From contig OX411547.1 in the NCBI GenBank assembly GCA_948146395.1, forward strand, positions 63,183,610 through 63,247,609: a DNA stretch of 64,000 bases. Direction: 5' to 3'. Of this stretch, positions 34,634-46,435 are shown in pieces (position 1 is the stretch's first letter; the number at the start of each line of letters is the position of its first letter). Both the position numbers and the translations under genes were made by a program. The notes beneath the pieces are model-generated. The model ran no database searches. It was given only the letters and a program-made list of their open reading frames with translations, and was not told where the DNA came from. The DNA comes from Fragum whitleyi. Lineage: Eukaryota > Mollusca > Bivalvia > Cardiida > Cardiidae.

Positions 34634-35135
34634 TTGCTCCCTTGAGCACATCGTGCTAAAGATAAGCTTTTATGATCATTGAATGTCCGGCGTCAACAAT
34701 TTAGGTGTTTAAGGCAAGAAATATGATCCAGTTTTCATGAATTTTGGTCAGAATATTGGCCACGTCTCAAGGATGAACCCTATTGAAAATGGGACGTATC
34801 CATGTCATATTGCGAGAAAAGGGGGCTTCATGACAAATTTCTTGTTTACGCTCTAGAGGCCTCAACTATGGCCCAATCTTTAAGAATGATGAATGATGGC
34901 CAGGTCGAAAGGATGAACCCTATCGAAAATTGGAAGGATCCATGCCATATCACAGGAAAACGGGCCTTGATGGCAATTTTCTTGTGTACACTCTATAGGC
35001 CACAAATATAGCCCAAACTTCATAAAGCTTGGTCAGGTCACAAGGATGAACCCCATTGAAAGTTATAAAGATATATACCATATCATAGGATAAGGGGCCT
35101 TAATGACAATTTTCTTATTCACACTCTAGAGGCAT
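34634..35135 (-). mobile_element. Tandem-core element, same core as 58299
   Basis: The right terminus is TGCTCCCTTGAGCACATCGTGC with ATCATTGAATGTCCGGCGTC. Three units (AAGGATGAACCCTATTGAAAA at about 34769, 34911 and 35041) are the reverse complement of the 58401-59232 units (TTTTCAATAGGGTTCATCCTT). Confidence 0.65.
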
Positions 35136-35191
35136 GACTGTTTTAATCTTCTTGAAACAAATCTTCAAATATAAATAGGCACGTCAACATA

Positions 35192-35628
35192 CAGTTAACA
35201 GCATCGTGAAATTGACAAGGTGAATGAATTTGGAATGATTAAGGGTTGAAATTGAATGAGTGTGTAGAGCTAGTTTTGAGTGAATTTAATGGGAGGTAAT
35301 CCTAAATCGTAAATTTTGTTCTGGATGAACAAAATTAGCGATATTGATTACCTCTCTTTAATAAAAAATGCATACAAGTTCTTTAGGTGGCTTCATATTT
35401 CATCAAGAACATAATAGACGCTTACAATTTGAATTATTACATTGAAATCGCGATTTAATCTTTTTGAAATTTATTTTGAATGACGTTTTTGATTCTATAT
35501 TTTTTAATGGGTTTGGGTGTTTTTGAATTGTTTGAGTGAGTGTTCGGAATGAATGAATGGAGTGCTAAATGAGCGATTTTGAACGGTTTTGATTGAGGTG
35601 ACTGTCAATTTCTCGATGTAACTAACTG
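35192..35628 (+). mobile_element. MITE M1, complete copy (subfamily A)
   Basis: TA|CAGTTAACAGCATCGTGAAA opens the element and GATGTAACTAACTG|TA closes it. The core palindrome spans 35287-35361, and the A-type right arm carries AATCGCGATTTAATC. At 437 bp it matches the 15712 copy in length. Confidence 0.9.
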
Positions 35629-37338
35629 TATCCTATTCGAGCAGTCAGTTACGCAAATCAAAAGAAAGGGCTGAAACGAACTTCTTAACGGTCATTTGTT
35701 TCTTTTTACGAAGATAATAAGGTTTCGTCTGGTATCTGAAGCGGTTAACAGTCGAAATATAATAGGAAACCCACTACGAAGAATTTTTGATCAACACCAA
35801 TCCGAAAAATGTTTCTATAAACTATGGCTTTTGCTTGAAGTCTAGGGAAGCCCTGATTTCAAAAATATCATCGGTGGATAGGATTGACATCATTTTATGC
35901 TAGTGTGATAAACAAAACGATCACAATGGCATTTCCGTCATCAATTTGATATCTGTCATGGAAAAGTCACCAAGGTTTTCCAGTTATCTAGGTAATTTCG
36001 GAGACATTCTGATACTGAAATTTTAAAATTCCCCTAAAGAGTGCTACTTTCCTTACTTTTAAATGGATAGCTACTTTTCTTCGACCGTTTGTAGAAGACA
36101 GCAAAAAGTGAATTTCTAATCCATTCTTTTAACCAGAAGACTCAAAATAAGGTAAATGCAATTTTGTCGGTAAGAAGTTTGTTTCAGTTTATTTCCTAGT
36201 TACATGTAATATTTGAAGTCAAACGAATTCGAGAGATTCATGCACAATGCCATCTCAAAATTGTCTTAATTTTGGTACAGGAAAGTCTGTTTCGATTCAT
36301 TCAAAAAAGGGTTGAGGAATAATAAATACCACTAATAAAACACCTTCCCCGATACATTAAAAGTGAAAATTATGACAGCTCTAATGTTAGACCTAATTAC
36401 GGTCCACATCCGCTAAAGCATTACCAATCAATTGATTACGCATAATTCTTGTAATGGATTTGGTATCTAAAGAATTACTGGACAGACAGCTTGAATAAGT
36501 TTCTAATGAAGCGAACGTGTTTAAATGGAATGTTCATTATTGCCTTACAAAATTACAAGAGCTTTTTCCTCCATGCTACATGTATCTTAGATTTTGATGG
36601 AGGAGCATGAAATCGCGTAGAATATTCAAAAATGTTGAATGAGAACGAAATTCACATGCCCTTATTTCTCTTAAGTTTTAAACAAAGAACGTTTGTGTGC
36701 GACTTTAACAGATGATTGATGTTTTAAAACCTTATAGTTACTTTAAAGTCCGTGACACGATTCCTTCGCTTCGGGAATGCACTGATTTGCTGGAAAATGT
36801 CAAAAACGAGATATGAAATCCTTTATCCTTTATTTCTTGGAAGGTACCTCTTTCCTTTCGGAACGTAGGTTGAAGATAATGAAGTTATTGTTTACGTCCA
36901 TATCAAGGTAACCAACCCCTAATGCAATATGTCAATAAGTCGAGGTGATATCGTCCTTTATAATTCGGATAGTGTCTCTTTCCCTTTGAATTGCTAGCGA
37001 CAGATATTATTTTATTGCAAAGAAACTAAGGGCCGTTTCATTGGACAAAGCTGACATGGTGAACATTGTCATCTACGGCCGCTCCTGTATAACTTCTATA
37101 TTTTTCCTTACGACGCCTCGCCAGGAACATGGACAAAAATTCGAACCGATAATGGCAGCCATGATTATATCGTTTTGCTGGTAATACGACCTGAGAATAC
37201 GCATTTTGCTACGGTTAAAAGCATGGCATTTTATAACATTCAATCTAAAAATGATATAAATGCTATTGGATACCTTTCAAATATTTTTCCAATTTTCTAA
37301 TTTAAGGTGCTGTAAAGTATGTATCAAAAAGGTGTTAT
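35629..37338. other. AT-rich DNA, no gene seen
   Basis: No supported gene or repeat in about 1.7 kb. Confidence 0.4.
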
Positions 37339-37558
37339 GGCTGCCCGATTAACTCAGTCTGTTGAGCAACGAACAAAAAAACCATTGAAGTTCGACCGCG
37401 TGGGTTCGATTCCCGGGCTGGCACACTTAGAACTAGTTGTCCTTCGAATGAGACGTTAAACCGAGGTCCCGTGAGACGGTGCTTTACAACGAGCACGTTG
37501 AAGACCAATTGCGGATCTCGGCAGTAGTTTCTTCATGTAACCTTGCACTATCCCCCTT
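37339..37558 (+). mobile_element. tRNA-derived SINE, family S2
   Basis: The tRNA-like head GGCTGCCCGATTAACTCAGT is followed by a B-box-like GGGTTCGATTCCCGG. Next comes a conserved body GAATGAGACGTTAAACCGAGGTCCCGTG, a type common in molluscan SINEs. Head and body differ from S1, so it is a separate family. Confidence 0.7.
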
Positions 37559-37570
37559 ATTATCTTACCT

Positions 37571-37948
37571 TTTTTAATGCTTTTTGGTGGTTTATCGGGA
37601 AATAACGGTAGATTATCACTTGATACACTCACCGCAAAAGCAGTGAAATTATCAAAAACTTATACCCTGCTTTTGTGCATTTCATCCTTTCTAACGTCAT
37701 CTATGCGGGGCGAAATAAGTGACGTCACAATGAACGTTGCATAGCAATCACGTGCAAAATGACGCGCCTGAAGAAAATATGTCCTAGAAATTTCAAATTT
37801 TGTCTCATTTTTGCATTAAAGAAATAAAATAATCGTTTGTTTTCGTGAACAACAATAGCTATATTTTAACTCGTGGCTCTACCACTCGTTTTGTTGGTCA
37901 CTCAATGAAATATAAATCAATCTTACACTGAAACAAACGATTATCCTC
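37571..37948 (+). repeat. Dispersed hairpin-bearing repeat R1, copy 2
   Basis: It is the reverse complement of 563-978, with a terminal hairpin (ATAATCGTTTG...CAAACGATTAT) and apex CTCGTGGCTCTACCACTCG. It begins 12 bp after the S2 SINE. Confidence 0.65.
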
Positions 37949-38324
37949 TATGTCTTCTGGGGCGTCTCTCGTATGTGCTACGGTAGCGCTGATAATAACC
38001 TGAAATACACATCCAACCAAAAAGTGCAATATGTTAGTCGGAATCTGTGAAAAAAACCTAGTGCTTCAATCGGAGACATTATCAACAGATTTTATACTTT
38101 TACAAGTATAATAAAGACGAAGCAATTTCAAAAATTACCTTTTTGAGTCGTAAGTTTATGCAATTTAATTTAATCGAAAGCGACGAAAAATAAGCTTATA
38201 GAATCGGCCTTGAACACTACCCTGAAACGAACTGCTAAACGACCACCTTAGATTTGAAAACATTTGTAGTCATTTTATGGAGTACACTCTATATCTATAT
38301 GAAACGTGTTTCAACATGACGTGT
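37949..38324. other. AT-rich DNA, no gene seen
   Basis: No supported feature. Confidence 0.35.
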
Positions 38325-38604
38325 GCGCCGTCATAGCGCGGTTGGAAGCGCGGCGGACTGTCAATCTATAGGTCCCGGGTTCGATCCCCGACAGCGGCAC
38401 TCATTCTTTCCGACCATTTGTCTCTCATTAATGGGTTGATAATCGTAGACCTATGTAAGATAGCAGCTGAAGGCTAGGAAAGGATGTGGTGGTTGTACTG
38501 GTGAGAGAAATACGAGGAATCCATTGCTAGGTGCTCCAGCCGCCGCAATGTAGCTGAAAAAATGTTGAAGGCGGCGTAAAACTCCAATCAATTAATCCAT
38601 TCAA
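38325..38604 (+). mobile_element. tRNA-derived SINE S1, near full length
   Basis: The head GCGCCGTCATAGCGCGGTTG is followed by B-box GGGTTCGATCCCC. The body contains ATAGCAGCTGAAGGCTAGG and GGTGCTCCAGCCGCCG, and the tail is GGCGGCGTAAAACTCC-(AATC)n. It is one of the two best S1 copies (with 3106-3372), and its intact B-box makes it the best template for a consensus. Confidence 0.85.
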
Positions 38605-38959
38605 CATGACGTATTCTAAAAGAAGAAAGCTTTCAAATTTGTTCCTTTGTTGTCTGTAGCAAACGATCAAACACAAGAACCCACCTTTACGAAAGTCCCA
38701 AAAGTTGCACATTTTCGAGGAATTTTAAAATTTTGGAAAAATATGAAATTAATCGTATAAGCGACAAACTTCATTGGCTATCGCGTGTCAGATATCAAAT
38801 AATTAAAGAGACAACACATTCTTTTCGGTCGATGATAATTGAAGTATCTTTCCAAATGATTTTTCTAATAAGATTCGACTACTTCCAATTTCAGCTAACA
38901 AAGACAATATTTCCTTTTCAGCAAAAACCAAGTGGCTGTGAAGAAGTTCGTTTGAGCGT

Positions 38960-39134
38960 TAATCCCGGTGTTTTCACGTCCCTGAGACAGAGGCGGTGGT
39001 GTAACCCACTGCTACCCAATTCTTACTGCTGGGTGAACTGTGTTTTGCCCATAAACACACCCCACGACGGTGGGGCTCGAACCACGGACCTCCAGACCAC
39101 GTGTCGAGTGCCTCTACCACTAGACCACCGATGT
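38960..39134 (-). mobile_element. tRNA-derived SINE, family S3
   Basis: The minus-strand head ACATCGGTGGTCTAGTGGTAG is followed by B-box GTGGTTCGAGCCCCA at about 39070-39084. The head resembles tRNA-Glu-type A boxes. The body reads across an imperfect CACCCAGCAG.../ACTGCTACCC palindrome. The 142-codon plus-strand open frame across it is an artefact. Confidence 0.65.
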
Positions 39135-40400
39135 AGGTTTTTTTTTAAGAATTTAATATAAATGAACAAGAAAACCAAGATTTCACGAAAATGACTTAAA
39201 ACAGTAGCGAAGAAGACGTGGAATGTTTTCACTCAATATTTTGAGGGCTAATGTCATTATTAATGACGTCATCGAGTTTTCTGAGTTTTCTAGTAGTTTT
39301 AAAAATAGTCTATGGGAATCATTTTTTCCAGCCCTTGTAAGTAATAATGTAGTCATTGATTACGTCATTGCGGTGATTTAATATCCTTTATCATACTGTA
39401 AAGAAAGTTCCAGCATTTTCATAAATAAATTGTGTCGCCTCAAAGGCGACACTCATTGTAGTTTACTCATTCTCAATTTGGATTTTACGTCATGAGGGAC
39501 ATTTAATTTGACATGAGAACCGCAACTGTAATCTACACAACGGTTGTTTATAAGATAAGATTTCAAAGTAGTTCTATAAAACTTACTATAAATGTCATCT
39601 TATCTCGCTACACAACGAAACTTTATTGATGCAAAGTTAAAAAAATATTTGATGTTTTTGTCTTAAAAGCCAACCGATTTAACCGATATAGTATTTGGAG
39701 ACTGGTCGAATCCGCCCATTATCAACTCGGCCCTTCAGTAACTCGGCAAAACGTATAACTCGGCCCAAATTCTATTTTATATAAAAGCCTTCTTATTTTC
39801 AATTATTTATTCAGCAATTGTATTAAAAATACAAAAGTTATCAATTTTCATTTAATTATAAGGAAGCATCGTTTGGACACAATTTGTACACATTTACAGA
39901 AAAATAGTCTATATAGACTATACATTGAAGCCAAGTTATTTGATGGGACGAGTTTACTGGTAGCCTATGATTTTTGGTACGCATCACTAAATTATGTATT
40001 GCGCTGTTTCCATTCTTTATTATCATATGCTAAGAAAAAAAAAGAGTAAGGATAAATAGCACTGTGTACATTGTTATATATTTTATACTTTAACGAATAG
40101 GTTATATTCGTAATGATCCTATTTTTACATTTAAAGTTTGCGTGATTCAATGCATTAGGAAACGGTGCGCTATGTTTTTTAAGTGTCCATCAATACCGAA
40201 TAGGTATTTTTTCACGAGAATTTTAATTTTTACGATTCCATGATTTGAGCGGGCTTTTGTCTTCGTCATTTCCCGTTAATTGTAGGGCTGTACTTCGAAG
40301 TGAGTTTCTTGAGATTTTGATCTTACGGTGATATAAATTCTTACTGAATAAAAAAAAGTGCATCGCACGTGTAAAAACGGCCAACATTCAGAAGATCTTG
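39135..40400. other. AT-rich DNA; small perfect hairpin at 39432-39452
   Basis: GTGTCGCCT-caa-AGGCGACAC at 39432-39452 is a perfect 9-bp hairpin of the kind that ends some elements here. No gene is seen. Confidence 0.45.
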
Positions 40401-40608
40401 CCCCGACGGCGGCACTCATTCTGTCTTTCACTAATGGATTGATAATCGTAAACCTATGTGAGATAGCAGCAGGAGGCAAGGAAATGATGTGATGGTAGTA
40501 CTTGTGAGTGGAATACCAGGAATCCATTGTTAGGTGCTCCAGCCAACGTGATATAACTGAAAGATTGTTGAAAGAGGCGTAAAACTCCATTCAATCAATC
40601 AATAAATG
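40401..40608 (+). mobile_element. SINE S1, 5' truncated
   Basis: It starts within the end of the tRNA head (CCCGACGGCGGCACTCATTC), contains the full S1 body and ends in AACTCCATTCAATCAATCAAT. Confidence 0.8.
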
Positions 40609-41205
40609 ATTGGATTATGATTCAAATATCACAAGTTTAATCGATTCAATTAATTCATTCAATTAATTCAATTAATCGATTTACATTTGCGTAAATCATT
40701 CCCGACATGGTCAAACAATTTGCGGCTATATGACAAAAAAATGATGGCTATCTAATTTTGTTTAAAAGTCCAACCCTTTACTCATCAACATTTAAGCTAA
40801 AAAGCTTATGCGGGATCCATTTTTTGCCTCACAGCTGTTCTATTTTGTGAATTTGAGAATTAAAATAATTCATTTTTGATTTGCTTTCCATTTAACAAAA
40901 AAAACAACATGCTATGAACTCAAGATAAGTCCACCAATTTTTCCATGACTGGGCTAACATTTTTAAATGCCTTTCAATTCAACCAATCTGTTGATTTAAA
41001 TTGTCAACTTCTTCGTGGGTTCAGCCAAGAACCGTTTTGATATCGCAACACCACGGGACGTCACTTTGTAACTATTTACTTTTCATTTTAGGCGCATTTA
41101 GGTATATTAATGATTTCAAAGAATTTGGTTAATATCAAGGCCTTAAAGAGGCAACAGACAGATGTCAAGTCTAAAACTTTGAAGTATGATAAATAAGTAA
41201 TACGA
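40609..41205. other. AT-rich DNA, no gene seen
   Basis: A run of ATTCAATTAATTCAATTAAT lies near 40650. Nothing else noted. Confidence 0.35.
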
Positions 41206-41334
41206 TTTCTTGCCTGGGTAAATGACGATTTATACCCGCAAGTAAAAATTGATGGCAACCCTCGCCTACGGCTCGGGTGTCATTACTTGATCTAGCCTGG
41301 AATAACTCGTCATATGCCCCGGCAAGAAACCATA
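41206..41334. repeat. Nested inverted repeat
   Basis: The outer arms TTTCTTGCCTGGGTAAATGACGA and TCGTCATATGCCCCGGCAAGAAA flank an inner hairpin CAACCCTCGCC-tac-GGCTCGGGTG. The layout suggests a short foldback or MITE. Confidence 0.7.
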
Positions 41335-41509
41335 AAACTAAAAAGTTCAAACAAAATTGTTTATGCATTAGACCTAGGAAATTTATTGTTGCTAATATGA
41401 CGATGATGTAAAAACAGCGATATCAAAATAAAGCGTCTCCCGAATTTCTCTGACATTAAGCAAATTTCAAAATTTCTATTTTGTACTAAAATTTCATCCC
41501 GTCGTCATA

Positions 41510-41847
41510 CTGTTAGGAATATCATGAAATTTACAAGGTGAGTGAAATTAGAATGTTTTTTAATGAGTGCAATTGGGAAGTAGTGAGTGAAATTCAAAGA
41601 AAGAAATACAAGACTGTTTATATCGTTCAAATTTGACGAAATATTGATATTTATTACCTCCCATTAATGAACTTTACGTCTTTTCTGTTTATGTGTCTCC
41701 AAGGATCATTAAGACGCTTTATTTTTTAAATAATTTCGATGCGTTCTTTGGTGATAGGAGTGACTTTTCTTCATGCAATGCATTGATCGATCGATTTAGA
41801 ATGGTTTTGGCCAAGATGAATGTTAATTGCACGATGTTGTCATCCGT
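41510..41847 (+). mobile_element. MITE M1, degenerate copy
   Basis: AATATCATGAAATTTACAAGG near the left end, GATATTTATTACCTCCCATTAA in the core, and GATCGATTTAGAATGGTTTTGG plus GCACGATGTTGTCATCCGTA at the right align collinearly with M1. Both TIR tips are mutated. Confidence 0.65.
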
Positions 41848-42714
41848 AACACAGTTGAAAACCCAACAGACTACCATTCTTCAATTATGGGTTTCGATAT
41901 TCGGCGGCTGGAAAATATATTTTGCCCCACATTACCCCCAGCTCCTGGATGGATAATCGTTATAGTAAGATGGCATCTTCAGGACAGGGAAATAAGTGAA
42001 AAAATTGTTATGTTGATGATAGAGATGCAAGGAAACTTTATGCATTTCAGTCACCGCGATGCCTGGAAAAATTACTAGATTTTATTTATAAGAGAAGCAT
42101 TCCATTAAAATGAACAAGAATCTCATCCATTGTCTACATATCATTTAATTGGAACTATTTACGTCTTCCTACAAGAAGACAACCGCCTTAAAGTTCACTA
42201 AACCATGACGTGATTGAAATAAAATGCACATAAATACAGACACATTTTAATCGCATAGACGGATTTTATTGACGGCTTTTGTTTGTTCTGTCATCCAGAG
42301 AATATTGGGGTTAGATATTGGGAGTCTGAAAAACCATAAATTCATGTTATTATGTGACTTCTCTTTTGTACAAGTAGACATGGACCTGAATTAAAACAGT
42401 GTTCCGTGTTTATTTTGTAAGGCACTCCATACTGGTAAGGTAGTCCGACCCTAATGAAAAAGATTGATTTCAGTATTGCTCGTGATTTGACGGGCGATAT
42501 CTTTTTTCTTTACAATTAGAAGCGAAAGATAATGACGTCATTGCAGTGATCATTGGTCACAAATGTCTATACGTTGTACAAGCACGGTATCACTTATTTC
42601 TTACAATTCTACCGTTTACATAATTTTTATTACATAGTTTACAGCCTTTTGTTTTATACACGGTTTGGAGCCTTTTGTTTTATAGTGTTATAATTATCTT
42701 AGTTTTAAAGGTAT
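41848..42714. other. AT-rich DNA, no gene seen
   Basis: No supported feature. Confidence 0.35.
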
Positions 42715-42814
42715 ACGTCGCCTCTTATAATAAGGTATTTTTTTTAAGTTTTGCAACCAACATGACCTTAGATGTCGACGGGCCTTTAAACACAATTCAT
42801 TCATTCATTCATTG
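42715..42814 (+). mobile_element. Possible SINE 3' end with (ATTC)n tail
   Basis: GACCTTAGATGTCGACGGGCC-TTTAAACACAATTCATTCATTC resembles the GTCGA-CGTTAAACAC-short-tandem tail common to molluscan SINEs. The tail is at 42795-42813. No tRNA head is seen. Confidence 0.4.
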
Positions 42815-43088
42815 TACAAGCAATAATGATATTTTAGTACTACTATAACTTCGCCGTAAAATTTGAAATGTAATATTAAACCAAAATATAAGGATTTCTT
42901 CCGAAAGTCTCCTTATTCGAGCCCATTTCATTTTTTTCACTGGCGCAAATCTACCTTATATTTAGATGTTGTGTTTCTTTCTTACCCCTTTATACAACAT
43001 AACGTCAATAAAATGCATTAAAAGCGCACAAACATGATGACCATTATGTGAAAGTGACAAGTTAAGATAGCGAAAAGGCGATGATATA

Positions 43089-43524
43089 CAGATAACAACA
43101 TCGTAAAATTGACAAGATGAATGATTTGGGAATGATTTTTGAATGAAATTGAATGAGTGTATGGAGTTAGTTTTGAGTGAATTTAACGGGAGGTAATCCT
43201 ATATCGTAAATTTTGTTCAAGATGAACAAAATTTGCGATATTGATTACCTCCCTTTAATAGAAAATACATTAAAGTTTTATACAAGGTTTCCTATTTATC
43301 AAGAACCCATGAGACGCTAATAATTTGAATAATGTTAGTGAAATCGCGATTTTTCTAAATCAAAATTTATTTTGAATGACGTTGGTTATACTATATTTTT
43401 AAATGGGTTGGAGCGTTTTTGAATGGTTTGAGTGAGTGTTTGGAATGAATGAATTGAGCGCTGAGTGAGCGATTTAGAATGGTTTTGATTGAGGTGAATG
43501 TCAATTTCACGATGTAAATAACTG
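43089..43524 (+). mobile_element. MITE M1, complete copy (subfamily A)
   Basis: TA|CAGATAACAACATCGTAAAA opens it and GATGTAAATAACTG|TA closes it. The core palindrome at 43186-43258 is the best preserved in the window: AGGTAATCCTATATCGTAAA pairs with TTTGCGATATTGATTACCT around a 2-bp turn. Confidence 0.92.
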
Positions 43525-43814
43525 TACGTTACCAAGACGAGTGAAAATTTAGCTGCGTACAAATAAGAAAAGTAGAAGAGCAAAACTGGCATACGTGTTT
43601 CATCCAATTTTTACACTTTAAAATTTGAAACTCTAGATCTATTTCAATATTTGGGCGAATACTTTTTCGAAGAAACATTACACAGAAATGTTCCAACTAC
43701 ATAATTTACAGTCGAACTATGCAGCCATATTGATCAAAAGCCGTCACAGACTGATAATGTTCCCTAATTCGACCGCAGAGTTATACGTTATTATTAGACA
43801 AAAAAATGAATGCC

Positions 43815-44050
43815 ACTATAGTTAAATGAACTTGACAAATGACCTTGATTTCGGTATCAGCTGAAGGTCTTTTCATAAGTAATAAACATTTGAAATATGA
43901 TGGATATGATCGCGTACCATGCAAACTTATGGACACTGGTCAACCGTAAATTTTTAAATACTGACCTAGAGAAATGACATTGTTCTTAACTCGTGACCTT
44001 GAACTTGGAACCATCAGAAAGTTCTTGTCACAAGCAATTCATATTTAAAA
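43815..44050. repeat. AGGTCA-type repeat, diverged
   Basis: TGACCTTGATTTCGGTATCAG and CTCGTGACCTTGAACTTGG match the family of 20740-21340 in reverse orientation. Confidence 0.4.
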
Positions 44051-44207
44051 TATTAAGACTGTACTTCTTTGAAATCAAATATATTGGCCAATTTAAACTT
44101 TTTGGGGGTTAAAACTGTATACTTCCAAAGCCATAATCTAATCAATTCGAAGCTTTGAACAATTTCCCTGTATTCCATTTCGAGTACTTGCCAAACGTGC
44201 CAAAGAA

Positions 44208-44275
44208 TATCACGAAATTATCGAAGGAAATAGTTTTGGAATGATATTTGAATGGGGTGAAATATTGTAATGAAT
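44208..44275 (+). mobile_element. MITE M1 left-arm fragment
   Basis: ATATCACGAAATTATCG, TTTTGGAATGATATTTGAATG and a GTGAAAT run fit the short left arm. It is weak and old. Confidence 0.35.
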
Positions 44276-44337
44276 GAAAAGATTGTTTTCTACCTTTTTT
44301 CACTTTCTTTAAATTAAATATTTTCCTTGTCATATAC

Positions 44338-44803
44338 AAGGACATTCGGAACACCACTCGGCCAATCTCACGATCAACCTCGGATGTACATAGACGGACT
44401 ATTTTCAAAAATTACGGGAAAACCTTGGAAAAACTCGATGACGTCAGTTAAAATGGCATAGGTCCTTGAAACTTTGGGTGAAAACCTTCGACGTCGCCAA
44501 CGCTACTCGTTTAAGTCACTGACGCGAAACCATCGTACCCTTATATCATTTTTTCTAAAAATCTTAAATAACGGCTGAAAATCTTAATTTTTGAGAATGA
44601 TTCGTCATTCTCAAAAATTAAGATTTTTTCAGCCGTTATTTACTGTAAAAGATATAAATCTAAAGATAGAGCCGGTTGTTTTCGCGCTAGTTTTTCTTAC
44701 ATTGTTTCCGCGTAACAAAATGTTACATACCAAACCGCCTTAGATACATCCGAGGTCTGTTGCAGTTTACGGAAATGGCCGAGTGATGTTCCGAATGATA
44801 TTA
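44338..44803. mobile_element. Foldback element with a central 36-bp palindrome
   Basis: The outer inverted arms are 44339-44392 (ACATTCGGAACACCACTCGG ... CCTCGGATGTA) and 44742-44802 (reverse complement ACATTCGGAACATCACTCGG-like). At the centre, TAAATAACGGCTGAAAATCT... (44565-44600) is inverted at 44605-44642 around TTCG, with a 2-bp bulge. It has no coding capacity. Confidence 0.75.
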
Positions 44804-46069
44804 GGACACAAAAGTTTCTGTAAACCGAAGAAAAACAGAGCTTCTACATGTATCATGATGCACGAGGGATGATCCAGAAGTTCTTGCAATCGTCCGATAA
44901 CTTTGGCATTTCTTGCCTGTTCAGTGTATAATTTTTAGTGTGTGAAATTCAGTATCTACCAAGAGCATAAATGTTGTTATTTTTGCAAACTTATAATAAA
45001 TGGCGTTAAATTGTGTTACCATAGTAGCACATATATGCTAAGGCGGGAAGCGTAAAAAATAATAAAAATCAGTTACATAAATCAAATTTTCTAGAAAAGT
45101 CGTAAATTCTATTTATGACTTCTTACTAAAATTAAATAAGACGTAAATCGGGATTGAATTGTCATACTTTAAACATTTTTGGAAGAATATTTACGGACAC
45201 ATACTAGTTTTAAAAGGACAAGATTTGCGAGTTCACATTGATCTGACGTCAATTCCAAATTGTAAATTCCGTCAATTGGAAAGACTATTCATTGAGAAAT
45301 TGTAGACAAATTTGAATCTCAAAAAGAACACGGATACTTTCTGCATGTAAATTTATTAGGCACAGAAAGGTATGTGAGCAAATGGAGACTGTGGAAAAGA
45401 GTTAATATTGACGTCGCATCCGGCGTTCTTGCTCCCCCGCCTACGAACGGGGTCTATGTATCAGATTAGTCACTCTATAGCCGATATTTAACTTACACAT
45501 TTGAAAAGTTCCACATTCATTACAAAGATGTTGCATTAAATAGATGAATATTTTTTTTTATTTTGAAAGTCATCTTTTCAGAAATTTCATAACCCCATTT
45601 TACGAATTTCTGGATCAACCCTCGTATACATGTAGGATGCGTCATGGAAAACAAACGTCGGATTGCATTCTCAATCCGCCTCGAGAGAGTACCATTAGTT
45701 TTTATAGTGCTTCCTTACATATTATTTCATATGCGTAGTCTCTTGCGTATAAGTTAATCTAGTCTTTAGATAACAAAATCCAAAGCAAATCAATCTTTAA
45801 CAATAAAAATTAGGTACAGTAAATATATCGTGAAATTATTTGTTAACAACTTCGCCAATTCCAGTCAAATCAAATTAGTTTTCTTACAAGTAATTTTATC
45901 CAAGATTGTGATTATGTGTATTCTGGAAGAGAGTGGAAATCTAGACAGACGCTTTACATAATCACGGACGTCCCTAGTGTAACAATTATCTAATAGCTTG
46001 GCTGGATAGCCGCAAAGCCGTCAGGGTTATTACTTTTTTGTAATAAAGTCGTCTTGATTAGAATGTGCT
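44804..46069. other. AT-rich DNA, no gene seen
   Basis: No supported feature. Confidence 0.4.
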
Positions 46070-46435
46070 GTGAATACGGGAGGCCAGACAAATATGACGG
46101 GGTCCGTCATGAAAAGATGGCTATCTCTGATGCACCCATTAACAAACGACTATTTAAATGAGCGAGAGGGGCAAGTTTTAAATTTAACAACCATTATGAA
46201 GTATTGCACGATAATACCGGATCTAAAATTCAACCCATGTATTTCCGAAGAATGTATACCAAAAACCTATCAAAAATATTTGGCGTTACAGAATTTGTAT
46301 TTGAATACTTTCAAGATTATCTTAACAGTTCATGCCCATGTACAGTCTCTCATTGCATTTCAATGGTGCACTAGTACACGGAAGACCGCTAATATTAGAG
46401 AGTTGGATTTTCAAAGGGTCGCACAAGATGTTTAA
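46070..46435 (+). other. 121-codon open frame, doubtful
   Basis: This is one of the longer open frames outside the LINEs. It starts with a plain ATG (MNTGGQTNMTGSV...) but I recognise no domain, signal peptide or flanking splice pattern, and a comparable frame exists on the opposite strand just downstream. It is probably chance. Confidence 0.12.

Noticed and set aside
37075..37190. GGTTCGAATTT B-box-like and GCGAGGCGTCG A-box-like strings
   Set aside because: They are in the wrong order and orientation for a Pol III promoter, so no SINE or tRNA is claimed.
39070..39134. Possible tRNA-Glu-like gene on the minus strand
   Set aside because: The head continues into a SINE-like body and lacks a proper 3' acceptor stem.
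38733..39161. 142-codon plus-strand open frame
   Set aside because: Its second half reads antisense through a tRNA-derived SINE and the first half has no features.
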